Shown: positions 8,672 to 17,172 of the stretch, piece by piece
How the letters are laid out: each line of letters begins with the position of its first letter
Numbering within the stretch: position 1 is the first letter of the stretch
Notes under the pieces: generated by a model
Told to the model about the DNA's origin: nothing
The model's database searches: none
Seen by the model: the letters and a program-made list of their open reading frames with translations, nothing else
Translations under genes and position numbers: made by a program
Origin: Bacillus sp. HF117_J1_D
GTDB taxonomy: Bacteria; Bacillota; Bacilli; Bacillales; Bacillaceae_C
Assembly: GCA_009928435.1 (NCBI GenBank)
Contig: JAABNQ010000010.1
Location: 24,943 to 71,921 of the forward strand
Length of the DNA stretch: 46,979 nucleotides
Direction: 5' to 3'

Positions 8672-10297
8672 TCAAGACTTCTTAATCAGTTCATACCCCT
8701 TAATCGCTGCTTCAACGGCGATTCTTCGATTTGAGTCCAGATAATCCTTTCCGAGTAATTGCTCAATTTTATCGAGTCGATGATAAAGTGTTTGCCTCAC
8801 GATAAAGAGCTGTTTTGCTGCTTCTTTTTTCGATCCGCCGCATGCAAAATAGACTTTTAGTGTCTCGTAGAGATCACTGTCATTTTGGGAATCGTAATCT
8901 AGAAGAGGCCCAAGATAATCTTCCACATATGAGGATAATTCACCGCTCTTTCTCAAGGGAAGGAGCAGTCTATATATCCCGATATCGTCATAAGTGATCA
9001 TCTTCTCTTTGATATTTGATTGATTTAAAGCAACTACTTCTTTTGCTTCCATGTAGCTACTTGATAATTGGTCAATATGCTGGTATTCCCGTCCAACCCC
9101 GTATATCTTATTATTCCCCAAAAGCACCTTTTGTTCCTTCGTTCGTAGAAGGTGCTGGATTAACCGTGTCAGCATTTCTTTACCTTTCTCGGGAGCATTC
9201 GCTTGAAATGCCGCAATAACAGCAATTTCTTCTTTAGTTGCTGATACAGCGGGAGAAAATCCGAATCTTTTGAAAGACCCGCGGATCATCAATGATCTTT
9301 GTAGTTTTATATCTTCCCATTCTTCTTCACTGATCATCCGTTCAGGCGGCTGAATCTTCATAACAAAAACCCGATATCTCATGTCAGGACCTATAAATGG
9401 CAAATGGTTAATTAACTCGTCAGTGTTGTAATCTCTGCCCTGTAGCACAGCTCTCACAAACTTGTCTTCGGAATGCTGTTTTCTTTCTTCAATCGTTCTG
9501 TTTCTCAAAAGGATTTGGGCAATAGCGAGAGCAGCTCTGTCCAAAATTAAAAAATGAAATTCTTCTGGTGCATCATTAGTAGCATGAAGGCATAAGTAGC
9601 CCCATGTTTGGCCAAGTCCTTCAACTGGCATAAAAACAAATGACTCATGATCAATTGTCAGCATTCGTTGAGAAAAGGACTCCGTTTCTGCTCCTTGAAA
9701 GTAATCCAATAATAAATCGTGGAAGTATTTTTGATCAGATGGATAATAGAAGCTTTTACCTTGTAAAGGAACGAAAATGATTGTCCGGTGAAAGTAATCG
9801 TACAATTCATGAAGTATTTTTAAAATGCCGTTTGAAGACATGGATAGCTCAATAAACTTTCTTGAAGAGGAGTCTAAGTAGCTTAGCAGATCATGGTGCC
9901 TATTAATAATCAAACTATGAAGCTCTTGTGTAATATCAACGAATTTAACAGTCTCTTCAAACATGATAATAGGAAAATGGTTGATTTCAGCAAGTTCTAA
10001 AATATCTTCGTGAATCTCTTGAAAATAAGGTCCCTTTTCAATGCAAATTCCAGCTGCATTTGAAGCGATCAATTGTTGGACAAATTTTAGCTGAGTGGGG
10101 ACGTCAAGATGGAGTCCAACACCAGTTGTTAAAATTAACTCACCTCCATGAATGAGGGAGCCAAAGTCTTCCACTTCCAAAACGTGGACCCATCGGATCA
10201 CTCTGTCAAGGCCGCCGGATCCAGCAAGTATTTTGGCGCGCTTAAAATGATCTCTTGTAAAAATATCTTTTACTTTCAATGTGAATTCATTCATCAT
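8672..10297 (-). CDS. PucR-family transcriptional regulator
   Basis: A 541-residue regulator. The N-terminal PucR domain (about 1-130: VKDIFTRDHFKRAKILAGS, GGELILTTG) is followed by a GGDEF-like middle part. The C-terminal PucR helix-turn-helix (about 475-535) reads GGSKKEAAKQLFIVRQTLYHRLDKIEQLLG. PucR-type proteins control purine, GABA, beta-alanine and proline catabolism in bacilli and usually sense a metabolite of the pathway. Of the two adjacent ATGs the first (10297) has 8-nt spacing from GGGAGG. It is transcribed divergently from the semialdehyde dehydrogenase at 10447, so it probably governs that gene and the following aminotransferase, and perhaps the permease. Which ligand it senses is unknown. 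Confidence 0.88.
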   Translation of the reverse strand: MMNEFTLKVKDIFTRDHFKRAKILAGSGGLDRVIRWVHVLEVEDFGSLIHGGELILTTGVGLHLDVPTQLKFVQQLIASNAAGICIEKGPYFQEIHEDILELAEINHFPIIMFEETVKFVDITQELHSLIINRHHDLLSYLDSSSRKFIELSMSSNGILKILHELYDYFHRTIIFVPLQGKSFYYPSDQKYFHDLLLDYFQGAETESFSQRMLTIDHESFVFMPVEGLGQTWGYLCLHATNDAPEEFHFLILDRAALAIAQILLRNRTIEERKQHSEDKFVRAVLQGRDYNTDELINHLPFIGPDMRYRVFVMKIQPPERMISEEEWEDIKLQRSLMIRGSFKRFGFSPAVSATKEEIAVIAAFQANAPEKGKEMLTRLIQHLLRTKEQKVLLGNNKIYGVGREYQHIDQLSSSYMEAKEVVALNQSNIKEKMITYDDIGIYRLLLPLRKSGELSSYVEDYLGPLLDYDSQNDSDLYETLKVYFACGGSKKEAAKQLFIVRQTLYHRLDKIEQLLGKDYLDSNRRIAVEAAIKGYELIKKS

Positions 10298-10420
10298 GGC
10301 GACGGCCTCCCATATGTTAAATGAAATAGAACGATGATTTTACATAATGTCTAATGATTTAAAAGCGAATAGTTTGTAAAATTGATTATGAAGTGAAAGG
10401 AAGAATGAGTCAAATATAAA

Positions 10421-10439
10421 CCTTACTAAGCTTAGGAGG
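10421..10439 (+). promoter_or_regulatory. palindrome overlapping the ribosome binding site of the semialdehyde dehydrogenase gene
   Basis: CTAAGCTTAG (10426-10435) is a perfect 10-bp palindrome. Flanking CCT (10421-10423) and AGG (10437-10439) extend the symmetry into the AGGAGG ribosome binding site (10434-10439). It could be an operator for the divergent PucR protein, or a weak hairpin that masks the site. Confidence 0.3.
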
Positions 10440-10446
10440 ATGAAAG

Positions 10447-11916
10447 ATGAGTGCTGTTTCTGAAAAGACGAAAACGCTTGCGAATTTTATAAATGGACAA
10501 TGGGTTAAATCTAAGACGGACAAATATGAAGATGTTCCAAATCCGGCAACTGGAGATATCCTTGCCCGCGTTCCAATTTCTACAAAGGAGGATCTGGAAG
10601 ATGCGGTAACGGCTGCCAAAAAAGCATTTAAGACATGGGGAAAAACTGCGGTTCCGCTAAGGGCGAGAATCCTTTTTAAGTATCACCAGTTATTAATCAA
10701 TGAGTGGGACGAACTGGCAAAATTGATCACCATCGAAAACGGTAAGAACTTTGCTGAAGCATACGGTGAAGTTCAAAGAGGAATTGAGTGTGTGGAGTTT
10801 GCTGCAGGAGCGCCAACATTGATGATGGGACATCAACTTCCTGATATTGCAACAAATATTGAGTCCGGAATGTACCGGTATCCACTTGGAGTAGTTGGAG
10901 GTATTACTCCGTTTAATTTCCCGATGATGGTTCCGTGCTGGATGTTCCCCCTTGCCATTGCTGCTGGAAATACATTTATCTTGAAACCATCCGAAAGAAC
11001 ACCGCTTTTGGCCAATCGTTTGGCAGAGCTTCTGATTGAGGCGGGGCTTCCAGAAGGAGTATTCAATATCGTACACGGTGCACATGATATTGTAAATGGA
11101 ATTTTGGAGCATCCTGATATTCCAGCCGTTTCATTTGTTGGATCACAACCAGTTGCCGAATACGTCTACAAGACAGGTACTGCACATGGCAAACGGGTTC
11201 AGGCATTGGCAGGAGCCAAAAACCATACGATTGTCCTTGATGATGCAGATTTGGATTCTGCTGCAAACAACATCTTTAACGCGGCCTTCGGTTCTGCAGG
11301 CGAGCGCTGCATGGCATGCTCGGTTGTTGTTGCAGTTGACGACATTGCAGACGAGCTTGTGAAAAAGCTTGTTGAAAAATCTGACAGTATCAAAATGGGT
11401 GACGGACTGCAAGACGGTGTTTTCCTGGGACCAGTGATTCGTGACTCTCATAAAGCGCAAACACTCGGTTACATTGAATCAGGAATTGAGCAAGGCGCAA
11501 CACTTGTCCGCGATGGACGTGAAGATCAATCTTTATCGGAAGGCGGTTACTTCGTTGGGCCGACTATCTTTGAGAACGTAACAACCGATATGAAAATCTG
11601 GAAAGAGGAAATTTTTGCTCCTGTTCTCTCAGTCATTCGCGTAAAAGATTTGGATGAAGCGATCGAATTAACGAATAAATCTGATTTTGCAAACGGTGCC
11701 TGCTTGTTTACGGATAGTGCCAAAGCGATCCGCAAATTCAGAGAAGACATTGATGCTGGTATGCTTGGCATTAACTTAGGCGTTCCTGCTCCAATGGCAT
11801 TCTTCCCATTCTCTGGCTACAAGAAATCCTTCTACGGGGATCTGCATGCAAACGGACGCGATGGAATCGAGTTTTACACCCGCAAGAAAATGGTAACGCA
11901 GCGCCACGCTTATTAA
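10447..11916 (+). CDS. mmsA: CoA-acylating (methyl)malonate-semialdehyde dehydrogenase
   Basis: A 489-residue aldehyde dehydrogenase-superfamily enzyme of the MmsA/IolA type. It converts malonate or methylmalonate semialdehyde with CoA and NAD to acetyl-CoA or propionyl-CoA, CO2 and NADH. The catalytic cysteine is in [11 protein letters not shown] (C288). The usual general-base glutamate segment is replaced by ALAGAKNH, which is diagnostic for this CoA-acylating branch. [18 protein letters not shown] is also typical. The start at 10447 lies 7 nt from AGGAGG. It sits next to an omega-amino acid aminotransferase and alanine dehydrogenase and away from any inositol genes. Malonate semialdehyde from beta-alanine is therefore the most likely substrate. 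Divergent PucR control is probable. Confidence 0.9.
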   Translation: MSAVSEKTKTLANFINGQWVKSKTDKYEDVPNPATGDILARVPISTKEDLEDAVTAAKKAFKTWGKTAVPLRARILFKYHQLLINEWDELAKLITIENGKNFAEAYGEVQRGIECVEFAAGAPTLMMGHQLPDIATNIESGMYRYPLGVVGGITPFNFPMMVPCWMFPLAIAAGNTFILKPSERTPLLANRLAELLIEAGLPEGVFNIVHGAHDIVNGILEHPDIPAVSFVGSQPVAEYVYKTGTAHGKRVQALAGAKNHTIVLDDADLDSAANNIFNAAFGSAGERCMACSVVVAVDDIADELVKKLVEKSDSIKMGDGLQDGVFLGPVIRDSHKAQTLGYIESGIEQGATLVRDGREDQSLSEGGYFVGPTIFENVTTDMKIWKEEIFAPVLSVIRVKDLDEAIELTNKSDFANGACLFTDSAKAIRKFREDIDAGMLGINLGVPAPMAFFPFSGYKKSFYGDLHANGRDGIEFYTRKKMVTQRHAY

Positions 11917-11948
11917 TCTAGCAAGTTAATAAAATCCAGCCTGGGACG

Positions 11949-11971
11949 GCCCGCAATTTTGCGGGCTCCTT
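11949..11971 (+). terminator. hairpin between mmsA and the second aminotransferase gene
   Basis: GCCCGC (11949-11954) pairs with GCGGGC (11961-11966) across AATTTT and is followed by TCCTT. The T-run is short, so it may act as a leaky terminator that lowers expression of the downstream gene rather than stopping it. Confidence 0.5.
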
Positions 11972-11999
11972 CCAGCCTAAAAAAGAAAGGGGTAAAACG

Positions 12000-13352
12000 A
12001 TGACATCAGTTAAAACGGATACATTGGTTGATAGAGACCGTCAAAATGTTTGGCACCACATCTCTCCATTTAACGAAGCGAGCCCACCGACAGTGTTTAC
12101 AGAAGCGAAAGGGGCTTGGATGACAGATCACAAAGGAAACAAGGTGCTGGACGGCATGTCCGGGCTATGGTGTGTAAATGTTGGGTATGGACGGGAAGAG
12201 CTGGCAAAAGCCGCCTATGATCAAATGATCAAAATGACTTATACCCCGATGACACAAAGCCATCAACCCGCGATCGATTTGGCGGAGAAATTGAATGAAT
12301 ATTTAGATGATGACTACATGATTTTCTATTCAAACAGTGGATCTGACGCCAATGAGGTTGCTTTTAAGATTGCGAGACAATATCACCAGCAAAACGGTGA
12401 GTCTTCCAGATTTAAATTTATCTCACGTTACCGCGCCTATCACGGAAGCTCCATGGGGGCATTATCGGCAACTGGCCAGGCGTTAAGAAAATATAAGTAT
12501 GAACCATTAGTCCCTGGATTTCTACACGTTGCACCGCCAGATAGCTATAGAAGGCCTGAAGGTATGTCCGTTGAAGAGTTCAACATTCAAAAAGCGCAGG
12601 AATTTGAAGAAAAAATCATCTGGGAGCAAAAAGAAACAATCGCGGGAATCATTATGGAGCCTCTTATCACTGGTGGAGGTGTCATCGTACCCCATCCGGT
12701 TTATATGGAAAAGGTTCAAGAAATTTGCCATAAGTACGGTGTTTTGTTGATCATCGACGAAGTGATTTGCGGGTTTGGCAGAACGGGCAAGATGTTCGGA
12801 CACATGCACTATAAGGTAAAACCGGACATTATCTCAATGGCCAAAGGTCTGACAAGTGCCTACTTGCCGTTATCTGTCACGGCTGTTAGAAAAGACATTT
12901 ATGAAACTTTTAAGAAGAGTGAAGAAAACAGTCACTTCCGTCATGTGAACACATTTGGCGGAAATCCAGCAGCTTGTGCTTTGGCCTTAAAAAACCTAGA
13001 AATAATGGAAAAGGAAAATTTAGTGGCACGTTCCGCGGAGCTTGGAGAACGCCTGCAAACTGAATTGGCTGAATTGAATGACCATCCTCATATCGGTGAT
13101 ATCCGGATCAAAGGATTTTTAATGGGAATTGAAATGGTGGAAAACAAGGAAACCAAAGAGCCTGCAACGAACGAGAGGGTTGGAAAAATCATTGCAGAGT
13201 GCAGGAGCAAAGGATTGATTATTGGTAAAAACGGGGACACTGTTGCCGGATATAACAACATTTTAACTCTATCTCCTCCACTTTCATGTACTGACGAAGA
13301 TGTTCAGTTTATTATTTCGACCATCAAGGATGTACTAAATAATAATAAATAA
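12000..13352 (+). CDS. class III omega-amino acid (beta-alanine/taurine-type):pyruvate aminotransferase (second copy)
   Basis: A 450-residue class III PLP aminotransferase. It shows SNSGSDANEVAFKIARQ (about 111-127), YRAYHGSSMG, the cofactor aspartate in IDEVICGFGRTGKMFG (D253) and the PLP lysine in SMAKGLTSAYLPL (K282). The MSGLWCVNVGYGR start segment is typical of beta-alanine/taurine:pyruvate aminotransferases. With mmsA 80 bp upstream, the simplest reading is beta-alanine plus pyruvate to malonate semialdehyde plus alanine, the semialdehyde being used by MmsA and the alanine by the Ald encoded next. It starts at ATG 12000 with AAAGGGG 7 nt upstream. It differs strongly from the first aminotransferase, so it is not a recent duplication. 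The substrate is inferred from context. Confidence 0.88.
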   Translation: MTSVKTDTLVDRDRQNVWHHISPFNEASPPTVFTEAKGAWMTDHKGNKVLDGMSGLWCVNVGYGREELAKAAYDQMIKMTYTPMTQSHQPAIDLAEKLNEYLDDDYMIFYSNSGSDANEVAFKIARQYHQQNGESSRFKFISRYRAYHGSSMGALSATGQALRKYKYEPLVPGFLHVAPPDSYRRPEGMSVEEFNIQKAQEFEEKIIWEQKETIAGIIMEPLITGGGVIVPHPVYMEKVQEICHKYGVLLIIDEVICGFGRTGKMFGHMHYKVKPDIISMAKGLTSAYLPLSVTAVRKDIYETFKKSEENSHFRHVNTFGGNPAACALALKNLEIMEKENLVARSAELGERLQTELAELNDHPHIGDIRIKGFLMGIEMVENKETKEPATNERVGKIIAECRSKGLIIGKNGDTVAGYNNILTLSPPLSCTDEDVQFIISTIKDVLNNNK

Positions 13353-13372
13353 AATGCCGGTTAAAATACTGT

Positions 13373-13404
13373 GTACAGAGGTGTTTTTGACAACACCTCT
13401 GTAC
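13373..13404 (+). terminator. hairpin after second aminotransferase
   Basis: A 13-bp perfect stem (13373-13385 with 13392-13404, core GTACAGAGGTGTT) with a 6-nt loop. No T-run follows, so it may be an mRNA 3' stabiliser or an imperfect terminator. Confidence 0.55.
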
Positions 13405-13432
13405 TGTTCACAAAAATGTTTTCTCAGGGGGC

Positions 13433-13461
13433 TTTCGTTAACTCAATTAAAGTGATATATT
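13433..13461 (+). promoter_or_regulatory. possible sigma-A promoter of ald
   Basis: TTTCGT (13433-13438) and TATATT (13456-13461) are separated by 17 bp. The -10 is good and the -35 is weak, which would fit an activator-dependent promoter. The spacing to the ald start is about 38 bp. Confidence 0.3.
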
Positions 13462-13499
13462 CTATTTGTGATAGTTAGAACATGTTAGGAGGAAGTAAT

Positions 13500-14612
13500 A
13501 TGATTATTGGTGTACCTAAGGAAATTAAAAGTAACGAAAACCGTGTTGCTATGACACCGGCTGGAGCTTATACATTGACACAAGCAGGCCATGAAGTACA
13601 TATTGAAACAGGCGCAGGGCTAGGCTCAAGCTTTACGAATGAGCAGTATGTTGCAGCTGGCGCGAAAATTGTCGACAGCGCTAAAGAAGCTTGGGACGCA
13701 GACATGGTTATGAAAGTTAAAGAACCTCTTGAAGAAGAGTTTGGTTATTTCCGTGAAGGATTGATTCTTTTCACCTATTTACATCTTGCTGCAGAACCAG
13801 CTTTAACTAAAGCTCTTGTTGAGAAGAAAGTGGTTGCGATTGCTTACGAAACTGTACAGCTTCCAAATCGCTCACTTCCACTTCTTTCTCCAATGAGTGA
13901 AGTTGCAGGAAGAATGGCTACACAAATCGGTGCTCAATTCCTTTCCAAAACTTATGGAGGAAAAGGAAAACTTCTTGCTGGAATCCCAGGTGTAGAACGT
14001 GGAAAAGTAACAGTTATCGGTGGTGGACAAGCTGGTACAAACGCTGCGAAAATGGCAGTTGGGCTTGGTGCTGACGTAACAGTTATCGACTTGAGTGTTG
14101 ACCGTCTTCGCCAGCTTGACGATATTTTCGGCAACGATATTAAAACATTAGTTTCTAACCCATTCAACATTGCTAATGCAGTTAAAGAATCCGACTTAGT
14201 TGTTGGTGCGGTTCTTATCCCTGGAGCGAAAGCACCTAAACTTGTTTCAGAAGAAATGGTTAAATCCATGTCTCCAGGTTCTGTCCTTGTAGACATCGCG
14301 ATCGACCAAGGCGGTATCTTTGCTACTAGCGACAGAGTTACAACTCATGACAACCCAACTTATGAAAAACATGGCGTTGTTCACTATGCTGTTGCAAACA
14401 TGCCTGGTGCTGTTCCACAAACATCAACTATGGGATTGACTAACGTAACAGTTCCTTATGCACTTCAAATCGCTAACAAAGGCTACAAGCAAGCTTGCCA
14501 AGATAACGAAGCTCTATTCAAAGGAATCAACGTTCTTGATGGAAAAGTTACATTCAAAGCAGTTGCTGATGATCTCGGATACGATTTCGTTGACGCAAAA
14601 GAATTGCTTTAA
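13500..14612 (+). CDS. ald: alanine dehydrogenase
   Basis: A 370-residue enzyme that reversibly deaminates L-alanine to pyruvate and ammonium with NAD. The family pattern is complete: [20 protein letters not shown] at the N-terminus, the substrate lysine in MKVKEPL, the histidine in YLHLAAEP, and the nucleotide-binding [15 protein letters not shown]. The real start is ATG 13500, 7 nt from AGGAGG (13487-13492); an upstream in-frame TTG overlaps that site. Codon usage is cleaner than in the neighbouring catabolic genes, suggesting high expression. In bacilli Ald supports growth on alanine and sporulation. Here it would also recycle the alanine made by the two omega-aminotransferases back to pyruvate. 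Confidence 0.97.
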   Translation: MIIGVPKEIKSNENRVAMTPAGAYTLTQAGHEVHIETGAGLGSSFTNEQYVAAGAKIVDSAKEAWDADMVMKVKEPLEEEFGYFREGLILFTYLHLAAEPALTKALVEKKVVAIAYETVQLPNRSLPLLSPMSEVAGRMATQIGAQFLSKTYGGKGKLLAGIPGVERGKVTVIGGGQAGTNAAKMAVGLGADVTVIDLSVDRLRQLDDIFGNDIKTLVSNPFNIANAVKESDLVVGAVLIPGAKAPKLVSEEMVKSMSPGSVLVDIAIDQGGIFATSDRVTTHDNPTYEKHGVVHYAVANMPGAVPQTSTMGLTNVTVPYALQIANKGYKQACQDNEALFKGINVLDGKVTFKAVADDLGYDFVDAKELL

Positions 14613-14640
14613 TAAAGAAAAGCGCATGAGCGCTGAAGAA

Positions 14641-14677
14641 AACCCAAGCAGGCCATTTTTGTCCGCTTGGGTTTTTA
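14641..14677. terminator. bidirectional terminator of ald
   Basis: AACCCAAGC (14641-14649) pairs with GCTTGGGTT (14664-14672) and a T-run follows. On the minus strand the tail is TTTTCTTC, so it can also end the leftward transcript from the M24 peptidase gene. A small hairpin AGCGC/GCGCT precedes it at 14621-14634. Confidence 0.8.
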
Positions 14678-14693
14678 TATGAGCTCAAGAGCG

Positions 14694-14831
14694 CTATCGG
14701 AAGTAAAAATAACCGCGAGGATCGAAATCCACCAGTGCTTTTAATTGCTTTGATTTTGAAAAGAAATGGAGGTCATTCGCACGATAAAACGAGAAATCGA
14801 ACAATGAAATGACATTCCGCACGATCTCCAT
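14694..14831 (-). CDS. candidate small protein downstream of the M24 peptidase gene
   Basis: A 45-codon frame on the minus strand, starting at ATG 14831 about 10 nt from a GGAG and ending at TAG 14694. It lies between the peptidase stop (14875) and the shared terminator (14641-14677), as expected for the last gene of that transcript. The frame stays open upstream to a GTG at 14870. The product is rich in aromatic residues, with a central FFSKSKQLKALVDFD segment and a GYFYFR end, and has no membrane segment or signal peptide. I do not recognise a family. The composition and the fit to the gap support it, but length alone could be chance. Confidence 0.4.
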   Translation of the reverse strand: MEIVRNVISLFDFSFYRANDLHFFSKSKQLKALVDFDPRGYFYFR

Positions 14832-14874
14832 ATTTTTTGCTCCATTCAATCGCTTCCTGCACACTTTCACATCT

Positions 14875-15969
14875 TTATTCGATGATTTGCAAGGCTTTTG
14901 GATATTGGGTTAAAACTTCAACGCCATTTTCCGTTACAAGCACATCATCTTCAATGCGCACCCCGGCAACTCCCGGGATGTAGATTCCAGGCTCAATTGT
15001 AAAGACCATTCCAGTCTCCAATTTCATTTCATTTGTCTCTGTTATGGAAGGGAATTCGTGTACGCTAATTCCGAGACCGTGACCGAGTCGGTGGGTGAAA
15101 TATTCTCCGAAACCAGCATCTTTGATAATATTCCTTGCGGTTTGATCCAGTTTTTTTGCTTCTATCCCTGGCTTTGTTAATTTGACCGCTGTTTCTTCCG
15201 CTTTTAAAACCGTATCATATATTTCTTTTTGTCGATCGGATATTTCCCCGAAGGCGAGTGTCCTAGTAATATCAGAACAATAGCCGTTGTAAATGACTCC
15301 TAAATCCATCAATACAAGCTGTCCCCGTTCTATTTTCGTCAAACCGGGAATTCCGTGTGGTGAGGCAGCATTCGCTCCCGCTAGGACGAGAGGATCGAAT
15401 GACATCCCAGCGCCTTTTTTCTTGATCTCATATTCAATGGCCGCAATGATATCAAGCTCTGTTTTTCCTTCCGCCAGTTCGTTAGCACCGACTTCGACAG
15501 CAAAATCTACCAATTCGCATGCCTTCTTGATCGCTGCAACTTCTTGTTCATCCTTCACAAGGCGCAATTCGTTTAAGATATGATCAGCATTCACAAAATG
15601 AGTATCTCCAAACCTGTTTGCCAGTTCTTCATATCTACCCACATTCAAATGATCCTTTTCTACTGCCCATGACTGTACCTTTGGAATACGAGCTTTTATT
15701 CGCTCTTCTGCAAGGTTCCAAGGATTGTCAGAGTCACGATATCCGAGAATTTCCCTATCCCAACCTGAGCTCTTTGCATCATCAACTTCCATACCTGGAC
15801 AAATGAGAAGAGGTTCCTTTTCTTGAAAGACGACGAGCCCAAGTAGCCGTTCGTGCGGTTCACATCTGAATTTGGTAAGATAAAATATATTATCCGGCGA
15901 AGAGATGAAGGCCGCATCAATTTGTTGGTCCTTCAGCCATGAGATTAATTTTTCTAACCTGGAGTTCAT
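14875..15969 (-). CDS. M24-family Xaa-Pro dipeptidase/aminopeptidase
   Basis: A 364-residue cytoplasmic metallopeptidase of the pita-bread fold. It would release residues next to proline from peptides. An N-terminal creatinase-like domain (1-125) precedes the catalytic domain. The five metal ligands are all present: D222 (LMDLGV), D233 (CSDITRT), H297 (RLGHGLG), E326 (TIEPGIY) and E340 (VRIEDDV). The start MNSRLEK (ATG 15969) is 9 nt from GGAGG. Two further in-frame ATGs upstream overlap or precede the site and are unlikely. It is transcribed divergently from the ytkL-like hydrolase gene. In B. subtilis the nearest relatives are YkvY and YqhT; which one it matches cannot be settled here. Confidence 0.9.
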   Translation of the reverse strand: MNSRLEKLISWLKDQQIDAAFISSPDNIFYLTKFRCEPHERLLGLVVFQEKEPLLICPGMEVDDAKSSGWDREILGYRDSDNPWNLAEERIKARIPKVQSWAVEKDHLNVGRYEELANRFGDTHFVNADHILNELRLVKDEQEVAAIKKACELVDFAVEVGANELAEGKTELDIIAAIEYEIKKKGAGMSFDPLVLAGANAASPHGIPGLTKIERGQLVLMDLGVIYNGYCSDITRTLAFGEISDRQKEIYDTVLKAEETAVKLTKPGIEAKKLDQTARNIIKDAGFGEYFTHRLGHGLGISVHEFPSITETNEMKLETGMVFTIEPGIYIPGVAGVRIEDDVLVTENGVEVLTQYPKALQIIE

Positions 15970-16130
15970 AACTAACATCCTCCTTGATTTCAATTACTTA
16001 AATTGAGATTAGCACTAGATCGTAAAAGAAACAAATAAGAAGGAAAACTATCAGAATACAGGAAGGAAAAAAACAAGTTATCTCGAAATCAATGGGATAG
16101 GGATTTTAATTAAAGGAGTGTTGCAGGAAG

Positions 16131-16814
16131 ATGAAAGTCTCGTATCATGGACATTCAGTGGTGAAAGTTATAACAAATGGGAAAACAATTTTAATTGATC
16201 CTTTTATTACTGGAAATGAATTGACAGATTTAAAAGCGGAGAATGAAAATCCGGATGTGATTATTTTAACGCATGGGCATTCCGACCATGTCGGTGACAC
16301 TGTTGAGCTCGCCAAAAGAAGCGGTGCCCTCGTGATTGCACCGAATGAACTCGCAACATACATAGGGTGGCAAGGTGTAAATACGCATCCAATGCATATT
16401 GGAGGAGCGTATGAATTTGATTTTGGGAAAGTAAAATTCACGCCTGCTTTTCACGGATCTGCTATTTTTACTGATGATAAACAAATCATTTATTTAGGCA
16501 TGCCTGCTGGAGTTTTATTGATGGCGGAAGGGAAAACGATTTATCATGCTGGAGATACCGCGCTGTATTCAGATATGAAATTGATTGGAGAGCGTCATCC
16601 TATTGATTTGGCCTTTTTGCCGATTGGTGACAACTTTACAATGGGGCCAGAGGATGCTGCGTTGGCTGCAGAATTTGTACAGGCTAAGACAGTTGTCCCA
16701 ATCCACTACAACACATTCCCGCCTATTAAGCAGGACCCACAGCGCTTTATCGAATTACTAAAAGAGACTATTAACGGAAAAGTTATGAGTCCTGGGGATT
16801 TAATCGAGCTATAA
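16131..16814 (+). CDS. ytkL: UPF0173 metal-dependent hydrolase YtkL
   Basis: A 227-residue metallo-beta-lactamase-fold protein. The zinc motif [10 protein letters not shown] (about residues 48-57) is intact, followed by [11 protein letters not shown] and [10 protein letters not shown], as in the UPF0173 family to which B. subtilis YtkL belongs. The length matches the family. The physiological substrate of this family is not established; a hydrolase acting on a phosphodiester or thioester-type bond is plausible. The start at ATG 16131 is set by family length; the AAAGGAG at 16112-16118 is 12 nt away, somewhat far. It is followed by a hairpin that overlaps the next gene's ribosome binding site. 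Confidence 0.92.
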   Translation: MKVSYHGHSVVKVITNGKTILIDPFITGNELTDLKAENENPDVIILTHGHSDHVGDTVELAKRSGALVIAPNELATYIGWQGVNTHPMHIGGAYEFDFGKVKFTPAFHGSAIFTDDKQIIYLGMPAGVLLMAEGKTIYHAGDTALYSDMKLIGERHPIDLAFLPIGDNFTMGPEDAALAAEFVQAKTVVPIHYNTFPPIKQDPQRFIELLKETINGKVMSPGDLIEL

Positions 16815-16818
16815 GTAG

Positions 16819-16862
16819 ATCCCCCTGCATATATTAATACCGTTAGTTTATGCAGGGGGGAT
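16819..16862 (+). promoter_or_regulatory. hairpin that buries the ribosome binding site of the next gene
   Basis: CCCCCTGCATA (16821-16831) pairs with TATGCAGGGGG (16849-16859) around a 17-nt AT-rich loop. The right arm contains the GGGGGG that serves the ATG at 16866. It begins 5 bp after the ytkL stop, so it may also weaken readthrough, although no T-run follows. It could be a thermometer-like or coupling-dependent translational switch. Confidence 0.5.
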
Positions 16863-16865
16863 TTG

Positions 16866-17108
16866 ATGAATAACCGTTATTTGCTCTGCCTTCTAATCTG
16901 CTCCGCTTTGACTTACTTTGCAGTACCTCGAATAGACCCGGCAGCTTCAGGGATGAAAGGGATATTTGCAGTAAGCTGGTTGGCATTTGCATTCCTTGTT
17001 TTTGCAGGAAACCTGGCAGCTCTTTTATTTCCTCATAGACATAGAAAGAGATATGCTAAGAATTCCGCAGGGGACAGAAGAAGACAGGAACGCATGAGAG
17101 CAAACTAA
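16866..17108 (+). CDS. small two-helix membrane protein, unknown function
   Basis: An 80-residue protein with two hydrophobic segments (about 4-20 and 33-55) and a strongly basic C-terminal tail (HRHRKRYAKNSAGDRRRQERMR), which places the tail in the cytoplasm by the positive-inside rule. The ATG at 16866 lies 5 nt from GGGGGG; a TTG one codon upstream is less likely. The ribosome binding site is part of a stable hairpin, so translation may be restricted. It sits between ytkL and ytoI, and I know no function for it. Confidence 0.65.
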   Translation: MNNRYLLCLLICSALTYFAVPRIDPAASGMKGIFAVSWLAFAFLVFAGNLAALLFPHRHRKRYAKNSAGDRRRQERMRAN

Positions 17109-17124
17109 AAGAAGGAGAAAATTG

Positions 17125-17172
17125 ATGAACCGAGCTTTTCACTATATAATAATCTTAATGATTGTACGGTAA
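17125..17172 (+). CDS. candidate 15-residue leader peptide abutting ytoI
   Basis: An ATG at 17125 lies about 8 nt from GAAGGAG and encodes MNRAFHYIIILMIVR followed by TAA. The stop is immediately followed by the ATG of ytoI (TAAATG), which itself lacks a separate good ribosome binding site at the right distance. That arrangement fits translational coupling. The peptide is hydrophobic with a basic end. It may be a true leader or a remnant of a small membrane protein. Confidence 0.4.
   Translation: MNRAFHYIIILMIVR

Noticed and set aside
10693-11460. Several long minus-strand open frames inside mmsA and other well-conserved genes
   Set aside because: They are antisense shadows of strongly biased coding sequence, without initiation signals or family features.
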